Shown: positions 36,320 to 44,478 of the stretch, in pieces | Layout: each line of letters starts with the position of its first letter | Numbering within the stretch: the first letter of the stretch is position 1 | Origin: Pseudomonas fluorescens | Lineage (GTDB): Bacteria; Pseudomonadota; Gammaproteobacteria; Pseudomonadales; Pseudomonadaceae | Reading direction: 5' to 3' | Assembly (NCBI RefSeq): GCF_000730425.1 | Contig: NZ_CP008896.1 | Span: 1,736,001-1,800,000 of the forward strand | Length of the DNA stretch: 64,000 nt | Translations under genes and position numbers: made by a program | Notes under the pieces: generated by a model | The model's input: the letters and a program-made list of their open reading frames with translations, nothing else | The model's database searches: none | What the model was told of the DNA's origin: nothing

Positions 36320-36895
36320 GTGCGCCCACTGAAAATCCCACGCGATGAGCTTCTGCAGCGCTGCGCCAATACCTTCAAGCGCCTCGGCTACCACGGCACC
36401 ACCATGGATGCGTTGTCGTCCGCCTGCGGGTTGACCAAGGCGTCCTTCTACCATCACTACCCCAACAAGGAATCGCTACTGCGGGACGTGCTGGGCTGGA
36501 CGCATGAGCGGTTGAAACAGTCGCTGTTCTCCATCGCCTTCGATGAAAACCTGGCTCCGCAAGAGCGACTCACAAGCATGGGGCGCAAAGCCAAGAAGCT
36601 CTTCCAGGACGACTCGATCGGTTGTCTGATGGGCGTCGTCGCGGTCGATGCCACCTATGGCAAGGTGGAGCTGATGGAGCCGATCCGGCTCTTCCTGGAT
36701 GACTGGACTGCCGCGTTCGCCAAGCTCTATAGCGCCGGGTACAGCCAGGAGGAGGCGCAACGGCTGGCGAGGCAGTTGGTGGCCGACTTCGAGGGGGCCA
36801 TCTTGCTGGCTCGTATCTATGGCGATCCGAGCTACATAGATGCTGTGACCGAGCGAGGCCTGCATCAGCTGGAATCAGCGGGCGTAGGCGTCTAG
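36320..36895 (+). CDS. TetR-family regulator of the acyl-CoA operon
   Basis: 191 residues, GTG start with AGGAG six bases upstream. Helix-turn-helix at ~10-55: CANTFKRLGYHGTTMDALSS and ACGLTKASFYHHYPNKESLL. The C-terminal ligand domain is typical of regulators that bind acyl-CoA or small acids. Divergent from the crotonase gene with a palindromic operator between them. Convergent overlap of four bases with the second TetR gene. Confidence 0.9.
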   Translation: MRPLKIPRDELLQRCANTFKRLGYHGTTMDALSSACGLTKASFYHHYPNKESLLRDVLGWTHERLKQSLFSIAFDENLAPQERLTSMGRKAKKLFQDDSIGCLMGVVAVDATYGKVELMEPIRLFLDDWTAAFAKLYSAGYSQEEAQRLARQLVADFEGAILLARIYGDPSYIDAVTERGLHQLESAGVGV

Positions 36896-37503
36896 GCCAG
36901 TTCCCGCTCAAAACTCCGTTGCAATTCCTGCCAGATCAGGTCGAGCGGCTCCACACTGCGAGCGGCTCTGCACAGCGCGACAGAACCCTCGATGGAAGCA
37001 ATCGCGAACAGTGCCAAGCTGCGAGAGCGGATTTCCGCTACGCCCGCTTCCTGTAGCGAATGACTGATGATTTCCTGCCATCGCACAAAGATGCCGTTGG
37101 CCTGATCCAGCAGCTGCAACTGGATCTGCGCTTCCAGTTCGGTTTCCGACTCGCCGCGCTGGTCGGACGTGTACTGCTCGACCGCCACGGCCAACACCGC
37201 ACAGCCGGCCTGGAAGGCCGTCTCTTCAAGGGTGCTGCGCCACAGGGCGACGAACAGCTCCAAACCTTTCAAAGGACCATGCTTGCCCAGCAGCTGCACC
37301 AGCGGCTCGCTAACCTCTCGACCCGCGTGGTCGACGGCGGCCTCAAGCAGCTGACGCTTGCCGCCGGGAAAGTGGTGCGCAATGGAGCCGCGCGGCGTGT
37401 TCGAGTAACGAACGACCTCGCGCATGCTGGTCGCGGTCATGCCCTTGCGGCGCAGAAGATCCGCGGCGCCGACGATCATTCGGTCACGAGTGGAAGCGCT
37501 CAT
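36892..37503 (-). CDS. Second TetR-family regulator
   Basis: 203 residues from the ATG at 37503 (MSASTRDRMIVGAADLLRRK). Helix-turn-helix with TATSMREVVRYSNTPRGSIAHHFPGGKRQLL, as in TetR proteins with a YfiR-type C-terminal domain. Divergent from the cupin gene; its likely operators are the two TATGCCAC(C/T)TGTCATA sites. The longer frame to 37527 runs into the first operator. Confidence 0.88.
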   Translation of the reverse strand: MSASTRDRMIVGAADLLRRKGMTATSMREVVRYSNTPRGSIAHHFPGGKRQLLEAAVDHAGREVSEPLVQLLGKHGPLKGLELFVALWRSTLEETAFQAGCAVLAVAVEQYTSDQRGESETELEAQIQLQLLDQANGIFVRWQEIISHSLQEAGVAEIRSRSLALFAIASIEGSVALCRAARSVEPLDLIWQELQRSFERELA

Positions 37504-37512
37504 CGTAAAAAT

Positions 37513-37568
37513 TATGCCACCTGTCATATTTTGATGTAGTCTCGACCTCGACTATGCCACTTGTCATA
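37513..37568. promoter_or_regulatory. Two copies of a TetR-type operator between TetR and cupin genes
   Basis: TATGCCACCTGTCATA (37513-37528) and TATGCCACTTGTCATA (37553-37568), 40 bases apart. Each is a dyad TATGxCAxxTGxCATA. One lies over the TetR promoter side and one over the cupin side, giving auto-repression plus control of cupin. Confidence 0.75.
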
Positions 37569-37607
37569 GTCGTTCATCCACCTCTTCCAATACGAGGCAC
37601 CGAAAAG

Positions 37608-38003
37608 ATGACCGTTCGCCCCACACTTCCCAATCCAATCGATTCCGTAGCCCTGGCATCGCTGAACACTCCCGATGGCTGGCTTGCCTACCCACTGGGC
37701 GATGATGTGATCGAAGGCAATCCCGACACCCGGATGAAGCTTCTGCGTACGGTCGGCGTGAAAACCCCGTACAAAGCCGTGGCGTTCTTCACTTCACAAC
37801 CGTCGAAGTTTGACTGGCGCTTCGATAATGATGAAGCCTTCGTGCTGATCGAAGGTCGCATCGCCATCACCATGGACACCGGCGAGCGATTCGAGATGAG
37901 CGCGGGCGATGCCGTCTCGATTCCGGCTGGGCACACGGGGGTCTGCGAGGTCTTTGAGTTCAGCCGGAAATTCACCGTGGTAACCAGCGGATCCGTTGAT
38001 TGA
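37608..38003 (+). CDS. Cupin-domain protein (EutQ/DUF861-like)
   Basis: 131 residues: a single small beta-barrel. FDNDEAFVLIEGRIAITMDTGERFEMSAGDAVSIPAG follows the cupin pattern, but the usual HxH metal motif reads DND and later Gly/His, so metal binding is uncertain. An ATG at 37554 falls inside the operator; the ATG at 37608 with an upstream purine-rich stretch is preferred. Controlled by the divergent TetR. Role unknown, perhaps a small enzyme or stress protein. Confidence 0.8.
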   Translation: MTVRPTLPNPIDSVALASLNTPDGWLAYPLGDDVIEGNPDTRMKLLRTVGVKTPYKAVAFFTSQPSKFDWRFDNDEAFVLIEGRIAITMDTGERFEMSAGDAVSIPAGHTGVCEVFEFSRKFTVVTSGSVD

Positions 38004-38366
38004 CCTCACATGGATCTTCGCATCGTGTTCAGGCCACCTGCAGTCATGCTCCAGTTTTATGACCTGAACAGTTGCTCGCCCCGCTCACAGGTGAACGCAC
38101 CCAACTTGAATTGAAATTGATTGGCTGCTTTGGGTTGCTTTCGGCCATTTATGACAAGCAGTCACAACCAAAAGGAGTCATTCGGATGTACTTTCCTGAT
38201 CCAGCACAGAATGGCCTGGGTACGCCACCTTCGGCAGCTTGCTGCTGCCGTGCTCATGGGGAATCGAAAGAACTCCAATAAAATACGGGCTTGATTAGGA
38301 TAATCGTAGGGATATGAATACTAAAAATCAGCATAATTTCATTGTAAAACAAATGGTTATTTTTCT
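38004..38366. other. Right end of the island, no gene seen
   Basis: 363 bases between the cupin gene and attR, AT-rich near the boundary (38280-38365). Only short, unlikely frames. It may hold integrase-binding sites at the right end. No repeat or RNA gene recognised. Confidence 0.5.
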
Positions 38367-38392
38367 GTTCGAGTCCAGGTCGTGAGCCAGAC
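38367..38392. repeat. attR: truncated copy of the tRNA-Asn 3' end
   Basis: 26 bases identical to 25173-25199 except for one missing G (GTGAG instead of GTGGAG). It marks the right boundary; chromosomal sequence resumes with the original tRNA terminator. Confidence 0.9.
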
Positions 38393-38400
38393 GTTAAAAG

Positions 38401-38428
38401 AAGCCTGCAGAAATGCAGGCTTTTTTTT
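38401..38428 (+). terminator. Displaced native terminator of tRNA-Asn
   Basis: AAGCCTGCA, GAAA, TGCAGGCTT followed by a T-run, nine bases past attR. Before insertion it would have lain just behind the tRNA. Confidence 0.85.
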
Positions 38429-38471
38429 GCCCGAATTTTCCCGCGCCACCCTATCGACAGGGAGTCGACCC

Positions 38472-39095
38472 GTGAAAAAACTGCATGACCATCCCTTTTT
38501 CAAACCGCGTCGCCCCATCGCAGCGCTGACACCGCAAACGCCCAAGCGCGCCTCTGGCACGCTCCTCTCACTGGCCGCCGTGGTGATCTCCATTGCGGCC
38601 GCGTCGATTTCCTTCTGGCAGTTGGACCTGATGCGCGAGCACAACCGGCTGTCCGTCAGGCCGTACCTGATGATCACGCCTTATTTGGCGGCCGAAAAAA
38701 GCGGTTTGTACCTTTCCAATGAGGGGATTGGGCCTGGCATCATCACCTCGTTCAGCATTCGCGTCGGTGATGAACAGTTCGATGGGCTGGGGGACAGTCG
38801 CTGGCCCGCTGTGCTGGAGAAGGCGCGCCTGAATCCCGAATGCTTTGCCAAAGGCTGGCCCACCCAAGGCGCAGCCGTCAGGCCGGGGAATGACATCGCG
38901 ATTCTGGAGCCGACTAAAAGCACGCAGTTCGGCCCCTTGTGCCTGCTGCAAATGAGCCTGTTCCTGCAAAGGAATGACATCTTCGTACAGATGCACTATG
39001 AGTCGCTCTACAAGGAGCCCTTCACCTTTTCTGCGCCCTTGAGAATGAATGAAGCGATGGATATGGGCGCGTTGGGCAAAATACTGCAACGTTGA
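38472..39095 (+). CDS. Single-pass membrane protein, unknown function
   Basis: 207 residues from the GTG at 38472 (VKKLHDHPFFKPRRP), preceded by AGGGAG. One helix at ~40-63 (LLSLAAVVISIAAASISFWQ) is followed by a soluble domain with SVRPYLMITPYL and GPGIITSFSIRVGD. Domains like this occur in proteins of unknown function beside transporters. The open frame upstream to 38382 crosses the terminator and attR and was rejected. Confidence 0.7.
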   Translation: MKKLHDHPFFKPRRPIAALTPQTPKRASGTLLSLAAVVISIAAASISFWQLDLMREHNRLSVRPYLMITPYLAAEKSGLYLSNEGIGPGIITSFSIRVGDEQFDGLGDSRWPAVLEKARLNPECFAKGWPTQGAAVRPGNDIAILEPTKSTQFGPLCLLQMSLFLQRNDIFVQMHYESLYKEPFTFSAPLRMNEAMDMGALGKILQR

Positions 39096-39110
39096 CCCAA
39101 CACGCGCCCA

Positions 39111-40343
39111 TTACGGCAATTGCTCAATCACCCCGCTCCCCTTCAGTTGCCCCAATTGCTCAGTGGACAAGCCCAGGCGCCCAGCCAATACCTCATCCGT
39201 ATGCTGCCCCAACATCGGCGCCGGCCGCACGTACTCCACCGGGGTGCCAGACATCTTGATCGGGCTGCCAACCATGGCGAAGTCGGGGTTTTGCGGGTGG
39301 GGAATCTTGACCATCAGCCCGCGGGCAACCACCTGAGGCTCTTGCAGGGACTGCGCGATGTTGTTGATCGCGCCCACCGGCACTTTCGCGGCATGGATGC
39401 AACTGACCCACTCATCAGCCGTGCGGTGGAGGAAGTGTGCCGACAGCCGCTCGACGATTTCGCCCCGATGGGCAACACGATCGGCATTGCGTCGAAAGCG
39501 TGGGTCGTCCGGCAGATGCGGCAGGCCGATGCTCTGGCACAAAGCGATGAACTGGCTGTCGTTGCCACAGGCGATGATGAAATCGCGGTCTGCCGCACGG
39601 AACACCTGGTACGGCACGATATTGGCGTGAGCATTGCCAAAGCGTTGGGGCACCTTGCCAGAGGCCAGGTAGTTCATGCTTTGGTTGGCCAGTGTCGCGA
39701 CCTGCACGTCCAGCAGGGCCATATCGATATGCTGGCCGACACCGGTGCGCTCGCGACTGAGCAACGCGGCCTGGATCGCCACCGTGGAATACAGCCCCGT
39801 CATCAGGTCTGAAAACGCCACGCCGACTTTTTGCGGGCCGCCGCCCGGTAAGTCATCGCGCTCGCCGGTGATGCTCATCAGGCCGCCAATGCCCTGGATG
39901 ATGAAGTCGTAGCCGGGCTCTTCGGCGCGCGGGCCGGTCTGGCCAAAGCCGGTAATGGAGCAATACACCAGGCGCGGATTGATCTCGGCCAGGGCCTCGT
40001 AGTCCAGGCCATAGCGCGCCAGGGAGCCAGCCTTGTAGTTCTCGATCAGTACATCGGAACTGGCCGCCAGCGCCTGCACCAATGCCTGGCCTTCAGCGCT
40101 GGCCAGGTCGATGGCAACCGATAGCTTGCCGCGGTTGGTGGACTGGTAGTACGAAGCCTGGCCGGAGGATTCGCCGGTGTCGGTCTTCATCCACGGCGGC
40201 CCCCAGCCGCGTGTGTCATCGCCGCTGTGCGGGCGCTCGATCTTGACCACCTCCGCGCCCAGGTCCGCCAACACCTGACCACACCATGGCCCAGCCAATA
40301 CCCGGCTCAAATCCAGTACGCGCAAACCTGTTAATGCACCCAT
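39111..40343 (-). CDS. CaiB/BaiF-type CoA-transferase
   Basis: 410 residues of the family III CoA-transferases, which move CoA between organic acids. N-terminal MGALTGLRVLDLSRVLAGPW, LADLGAEVVKIERP, SGDDTRGWGPP, TGFGQTGPRAEEPGYDF and the catalytic aspartate region GVAFSDLMTGLYS. Divergent from an IclR gene and a plus-strand acyl-CoA dehydrogenase, so it probably activates the acid that the dehydrogenase then desaturates. The start is ATG 40343 with AGGA upstream; the frame continues to 40493 but runs through an operator. Confidence 0.92.
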   Translation of the reverse strand: MGALTGLRVLDLSRVLAGPWCGQVLADLGAEVVKIERPHSGDDTRGWGPPWMKTDTGESSGQASYYQSTNRGKLSVAIDLASAEGQALVQALAASSDVLIENYKAGSLARYGLDYEALAEINPRLVYCSITGFGQTGPRAEEPGYDFIIQGIGGLMSITGERDDLPGGGPQKVGVAFSDLMTGLYSTVAIQAALLSRERTGVGQHIDMALLDVQVATLANQSMNYLASGKVPQRFGNAHANIVPYQVFRAADRDFIIACGNDSQFIALCQSIGLPHLPDDPRFRRNADRVAHRGEIVERLSAHFLHRTADEWVSCIHAAKVPVGAINNIAQSLQEPQVVARGLMVKIPHPQNPDFAMVGSPIKMSGTPVEYVRPAPMLGQHTDEVLAGRLGLSTEQLGQLKGSGVIEQLP

Positions 40344-40413
40344 TGTTGTTATTCCTGAAGGTCTGTAGCACCGACTGTCGGTTCTGGATGACATTGCCAC
40401 CCACTGTTTTGCT

Positions 40414-40586
40414 ATGCGAAATAATATTTCGTATTTTATCGAAATCATAAGTATCGTCATGAAAGATGTAAACGAACCCCCCCCTAAACCCAAAAGAAAA
40501 AATCATAACTATTTGATTAAAAAGAACTAATCAAAAATTTCTGAAAAATCACTATCACTCGCTATATTTCGCATAGCGGAATATAG
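40414..40586. promoter_or_regulatory. Two IclR-type operators between CoA-transferase and iclR-family genes
   Basis: Site 1 (40414-40434): GCGAAAT / ATTTCGT dyad. Site 2 (40562-40586): arms CTATATTTCGC and GCGGAATATAG around ATA, one mismatch. Both share the core TTTCGCATAGCG. The 281-base gap also holds a very A/T-rich stretch at 40470-40560. Confidence 0.7.
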
Positions 40587-40624
40587 TTTTGTTTTATTGA
40601 TTTTACGAAAGAAGGAGGCCTACC

Positions 40625-41464
40625 ATGCGCCGCACACCAGAGACGCCAACAGGCAGCAACGCTCTCGAACACCTGCTGGTGGATCCGATGAGCACCGAGG
40701 AGGAGGAAGACAAAGACCGCCAGTTCGTCACTGCGCTGGCCCGAGGCCTGGAACTGTTGCGCTGCTTTACCCCCAGCGAAAGCGTGTTGGGCAATCAGGA
40801 GCTGGCGCGCAAGACCGGCTTGCCGAAACCGACGGTGACCCGCATGACCCACACCCTGACCCGCCTGGGCTACCTCAAGCACCTGCCGCAGTCGGGCCGG
40901 TACCAGCTGGAGGTGGGGGTGATGGCGTTTGGTTACGCGATGCTTTCCAACCTGTCGGTGCGGGCCGTGGCCCACCCGCTGATGGAGATCATGGCCAGGT
41001 ACGCCCAGGCCGCCGTCGCGATGGCCAGCCGGGATCGCCTGGACATGGTGTACCTGGACGTGATCCAGGGCGAAGCGAACATGACCATGCGTCGCCAGGT
41101 CGGTACGCGCCTGCCACTGCACTTGAGTTCGGCGGGCCGCGCGTGCCTGGCGGCGATGCCGGAGAACGAGCGTGAGTTCATGCTCGAGCATGTCCGCCAG
41201 CGCCATCTGGACGATTGGCCGAACATTCGCAAAGGGCTGGAGCGCGCGTTCAGGGATTACACCGACTTCGGCTATTGCATGTCGATCGGTGAGTGGCACC
41301 GCGATGTCAATGCCATCGCCGTGCCCATGCTGCACACACGACATGGGCTGTTGACGTTCAACTGTGGCGGGCCGAGTTTTCACCTTTCCCGGGGAAAACT
41401 CGAAGACGACATCGGGCCGCGTCTCAAGCACATGGTCAACAACATCGAGGCCGCCGCCCGCTAG
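40625..41464 (+). CDS. IclR-family regulator
   Basis: 279 residues with the ATG after AAGGAGG. N-terminal helix-turn-helix (~32-95): FVTALARGLELLRCFTPSES and NQELARKTGLPKPTVTRMTHTLTRLGYL. The C-terminal effector domain carries LPLHLSSAGRACLAAM and FNCGGPSF. Divergent from the CoA-transferase and 69 bases before the acyl-CoA dehydrogenase. Probably controls both by binding the two palindromes upstream. Confidence 0.92.
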   Translation: MRRTPETPTGSNALEHLLVDPMSTEEEEDKDRQFVTALARGLELLRCFTPSESVLGNQELARKTGLPKPTVTRMTHTLTRLGYLKHLPQSGRYQLEVGVMAFGYAMLSNLSVRAVAHPLMEIMARYAQAAVAMASRDRLDMVYLDVIQGEANMTMRRQVGTRLPLHLSSAGRACLAAMPENEREFMLEHVRQRHLDDWPNIRKGLERAFRDYTDFGYCMSIGEWHRDVNAIAVPMLHTRHGLLTFNCGGPSFHLSRGKLEDDIGPRLKHMVNNIEAAAR

Positions 41465-41533
41465 ACCGACCAGTGCGCGGCCTCGGCAGATCCAATACAA
41501 CAGGCCCGCCGAACGGGCCGCCGAGGAATGCAC

Positions 41534-42688
41534 ATGATCCGCGACCCGCAAACGCTCCATATCCTGCTGGACTCCATTCGCCAGTTCGTCAATCAAGCGC
41601 TGATCCCACGGGAAAACGAAGTCGCCCAGTGCGATGACATACCGGCAGATATCGTCCAGCAATTCCAGGACATGGGCCTGTTCGGCCTGACCCTGCCCGA
41701 AGCCTATGGCGGCCTGGGCGTGACCATGGAGGAAGAAGTCAGCATTGCCTTCGAGCTGGGGCGCACTTCGCCGGCATTTCGCTCCTACATCGGGACCAAC
41801 AATGGCATCGGCTCCATCGGTATTCTGCTGGACGGTACTCAAGCGCAGAAACAGCACTACTTGCCCAAGCTTGCCAGCGGCCAGTTGCTCAGCGCGTTCT
41901 GCCTGACCGAACCGGATTGCGGCTCCGACGCCGCCTCGCTGAAAACCACTGCGGTGCGCGACGGTGAGCATTATGTAATCAACGGCACCAAGCGCTTTAT
42001 CACCAACGCCCCCCATGCCGGGATTTTCACGGTGATGGCCCGCACCAACCCGGATATCAAGGGCTCGGGCGGCATCAGCGCGTTTATCGTCGAGCGCACG
42101 ACCCCGGGCGTGTCCCTGGGCAAACGCGACCACAAAATGGGCCAGCAAGGCGCCCACACCAGCGATGTGATTTTCGACAATGTGCGCGTGCCCGCCGAGC
42201 AACTGATCGGCGGCGTCGAAGGCGTGGGTTTCAAGACCGCGATGAAGGTGCTCGACAAGGGTCGCCTGCACATCGCCGCGATCAGCGTCGGCGCAGCCGA
42301 GCGCATGCTTGACGATGCCCTGCACTACGCCATCGACCGCAAGCAGTTCGGCCAGCCGATTGCCGAGTTCCAGCTGATCCAGGCCATGCTCGCCGACAGC
42401 AAGGCCGAAATCTACGCGGCCCGCTGCATGGTGCTGGACGCCGCGCGCAAGCGTGACGACGGCCTGAATATTGGCACCGAAGCCTCCTGCGCGAAGATGT
42501 TTGCCACGGAAACGTGCGGCCGGGTAGCGGACCGCTGCGTGCAGATCCATGGCGGTGCGGGGTATGTGAGCGAGTACGCGATCGAACGGTTTTACCGCGA
42601 TGTACGGCTGTTCCGATTGTATGAAGGCACCACGCAGATCCAGCAGTTGGTAATTGCCCGCAACATGATTCGCGAGGCCCAGCGCTAA
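41534..42688 (+). CDS. Acyl-CoA dehydrogenase
   Basis: 384 residues. FLTEPDCGSDAASLKTTAVR-like flavin site (CLTEPDCGSDAASLKTTAVR), KRFITNAPHAGIFTVMART, QFGQPIAEFQLIQAMLAD, QIHGGAGYVSEYAIERFYRD and the catalytic-loop glutamate region RLYEGTTQIQQLVIARNM. FAD enzyme forming an enoyl-CoA. GAGGA is seven bases before the ATG at 41534; an ATG at 41528 is too close. Together with the CoA-transferase it suggests breakdown of a small acid or dicarboxylate. Confidence 0.93.
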   Translation: MIRDPQTLHILLDSIRQFVNQALIPRENEVAQCDDIPADIVQQFQDMGLFGLTLPEAYGGLGVTMEEEVSIAFELGRTSPAFRSYIGTNNGIGSIGILLDGTQAQKQHYLPKLASGQLLSAFCLTEPDCGSDAASLKTTAVRDGEHYVINGTKRFITNAPHAGIFTVMARTNPDIKGSGGISAFIVERTTPGVSLGKRDHKMGQQGAHTSDVIFDNVRVPAEQLIGGVEGVGFKTAMKVLDKGRLHIAAISVGAAERMLDDALHYAIDRKQFGQPIAEFQLIQAMLADSKAEIYAARCMVLDAARKRDDGLNIGTEASCAKMFATETCGRVADRCVQIHGGAGYVSEYAIERFYRDVRLFRLYEGTTQIQQLVIARNMIREAQR

Positions 42689-42725
42689 ACCCCACACACA
42701 ACCCTAGGGGGGGGGAACCGGGCTT

Positions 42726-42812
42726 GTGTGTGGGCTTGCTCGCGAAAGCGGTGGGTCAGTTAATAAATAGTTGACTGACACTGCGCTTTCGCGAGCAAGC
42801 CCGCTCCCACAG
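42726..42812. repeat. REPIN of the GTGGGAGCGGGC type
   Basis: GTGTGGGCTTGCTCGCGAAAG and CTTTCGCGAGCAAGCCCGCT type arms in inverted orientation, with an inner GTCAGT/ACTGAC dyad. Different family from the GCCGGC REPs. Confidence 0.85.
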
Positions 42813-42893
42813 TAGGTCTTCTTTGTTCAGGCAATAGCGCTTCAATCTGCAACACCCATAACCCGTGCCCTACAACTACAACAAGGTATCGCT

Positions 42894-43527
42894 ATGGAAG
42901 TTGCCGCATCAGCGGGTGCGTTGTCGCCCGTAAAAAACAACCTGTGGATCATTGTCTTTATTTTCTGCTTCCTGGGTCTTTTGATCGACGGCGCAGACTT
43001 GATGCTGCTGTCCTACAGCCTCGGCAGCCTGAAAGCCGAGTTCGGCCTGACCAGTGCCGAGGCCGGTAGCCTGGGCAGCTTCACCCTGGCCGGGATGGCG
43101 GTCGGCGGGATTTGCGGCGGCTGGGCCTGTGACCGCTTTGGCCGGGTCAAGACCGTGGTGTGGAGCATCGTGCTGTTCTCGGTGGGCACCGCGATCCTCG
43201 GCCTGACCCACAGTTACTGGCAGTTCGCGGCCACCCGTTTCTTCGCCTCCCTCGGGCTGGGCGCACTGTATGTCGCGTGCAACACCCTGATGGCCGGCAA
43301 CCTACATGACCGAGAGCTTCGAGGCGAAATTGCGCGGCTCGGCCGTGGGCGGCGCCTACAACATTGGCCGGATTGGCGCGGCGCTCGCACCGGCGGCCAT
43401 TGGCTTCCTCGCGTCCCATGGTTCGATTGGCGTGGGCTTTTTGGTGATGGGCGCGGCGTACTTTGTCTGCGGGGTGATCCCGGCGCTGTTTATCCGTGAC
43501 AAGCAGTTTGACCCCCAAAAACAATAA
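42894..43527 (+). pseudogene. MFS transporter (AAHS type) with large internal deletion
   Basis: The N-terminal ~140 residues (NNLWIIVFIFCFLGLLIDGA, then GGWACDRFGRVK, ATRFFASLGLGALYVACNT) match TM1-4 of aromatic-acid:H+ symporters. At about 43300 the sequence jumps to the family's C-terminus in another frame ([51 protein letters not shown]). About half of a ~440-residue transporter is missing and the frame is shifted, so it cannot work. It follows an acyl-CoA dehydrogenase and probably was that pathway's importer. Confidence 0.85.
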
Positions 43528-43532
43528 CCCCT

Positions 43533-43558
43533 GTAGGAGCCGGCTTGCCGGCTCCTAC
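43533..43558. repeat. Single REP, perfect hairpin
   Basis: GTAGGAGCCGG, CTTG, CCGGCTCCTAC, six bases after the broken MFS gene. Confidence 0.9.
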
Positions 43559-43667
43559 AAAGGGCGATAGCGCAGATCCCGCAGGAAAACCTAGCCGTTT
43601 TGCCAGTTACTTAAACGTTCCGTTCAAATTATCGTGTACCCGACCAACTTTGATGGCAGGGCCGGAA

Positions 43668-44414
43668 ATGGAATTCATCGAACAACGCCAGGGCTACGCC
43701 GCCTTTCGCGACTACCAGACCTGGTATCGCGTGACCGGCAACCTCGACAGCGGCAAGACCCCATTGGTCATCCTCCATGGCGGCCCCGGCGGCACCCATG
43801 ACTATCTGGATGCCTTCAAGGATGTCGCGACCAGTGGGCACGCAGTGATTCACTACGATCAACTCGGCAATGGGCGCTCCACCCACCTGCCCCATCAGCC
43901 CGCCGATTTCTGGACAATTGACCTGTTCCTCGAAGAGCTCGACAACCTGCTCGGCCATCTGCAAATCAGCGACCAGTACGCGATCCTCGGCCATGCGTGG
44001 GGCGGCAGGCTCGGCAGTGAGCACGCGATTCGCCAACCCAAAGGCTTGCGCGCCTTGATCGCCGCCAACCTGGCTGCCGGCTTCGATGACCAACCCCTGT
44101 GCCGGATCAACCCGTGGCCCAAAGAAGTGGCACGCACCTTCGTCCAGATGGCAGCCGATCCTACCGTGTACAACGCTCTGCACGGCCCGATCAGCCTTGG
44201 CCAGCTGTCGCGGATCAACGTGCCGACCCTGGTGATTGGCGGGCGGCATGACCAGGCTACGCCGCTGGAATTCAAGATGTTCCTCGGCCAGATCGCCACT
44301 GCGCGCGCGGCGTTGTTCGAGGACTCCAGCCATATGCCCCATGTGGAGGAACGCCAGCCATGCATGGGCACGGTGGTGACGTTTTTGGATGAGGTGTGCT
44401 CGCCCCACTGTTGA
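43668..44414 (+). pseudogene. Proline-iminopeptidase-like relic lacking the catalytic serine
   Basis: 248 residues from the ATG at 43668 ([20 protein letters not shown]); a start at 43653 is also possible. Alpha/beta hydrolase with oxyanion motif [32 protein letters not shown] (acid) and [13 protein letters not shown] (His). The nucleophile elbow, normally GQSWGG, reads GHAWGG: Ala110 replaces the serine (codon GCG at 43995). The cap domain between IAANLAAG and [12 protein letters not shown] appears short by tens of residues against the ~290-310 usual for L-amino acid amidase/PIP. The frame is open, but hydrolase activity should be lost. Confidence 0.75.
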
Positions 44415-44428
44415 AACCCCACCCATCA

Positions 44429-44460
44429 ACTGTGGGAGCGGGCAAGCCCACTCCCACAGT
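44429..44460. repeat. Single REP of the GTGGGAGCGGGC type
   Basis: ACTGTGGGAG, then GGGCAAGCCC, then CTCCCACAGT: a hairpin between the peptidase relic and the convergent permease gene. Confidence 0.85.
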
Positions 44461-44478
44461 TTGGGTGTGGTGCTCTGG

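Larger units (their letters stand above)
25197..38392. mobile_element. Integrated genomic island at tRNA-Asn, ~13.2 kb
   Basis: Bounded by direct repeats of the tRNA 3' end. A P4-type integrase lies 160 bases inside the left end and transcribes away from the tRNA, the usual layout of tRNA-targeted islands. Contents from left: integrase; a 0.9-kb stretch with hairpins and DnaA-box-like motifs; a frameshifted second recombinase and its frameshifted companion; a seven-gene acyl-CoA operon; two TetR genes; a cupin gene; attR. No replication, conjugation or phage structural gene was seen, so it is probably an integrative element that depends on helpers or has shrunk. Confidence 0.88.

Noticed and set aside
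37554..37607. Earlier ATG for the cupin protein
   Set aside because: It lies inside the second TATGCCAC operator copy and would make the operator part of the coding sequence.
25197..38392. Prophage or conjugative plasmid interpretation of the island
   Set aside because: No capsid, tail, lysis, relaxase, mating-pair or replication protein gene was seen.
38382..38471. Upstream ATG extension of the 38472 membrane protein
   Set aside because: The extension reads through attR and a terminator hairpin; the GTG at 38472 has a good ribosome site.
40562..42697. 711-residue minus-strand open frame opposite the IclR and acyl-CoA dehydrogenase genes
   Set aside because: His/Gln/Gly-rich composition typical of antisense frames, no motif, and both opposite genes are certain.
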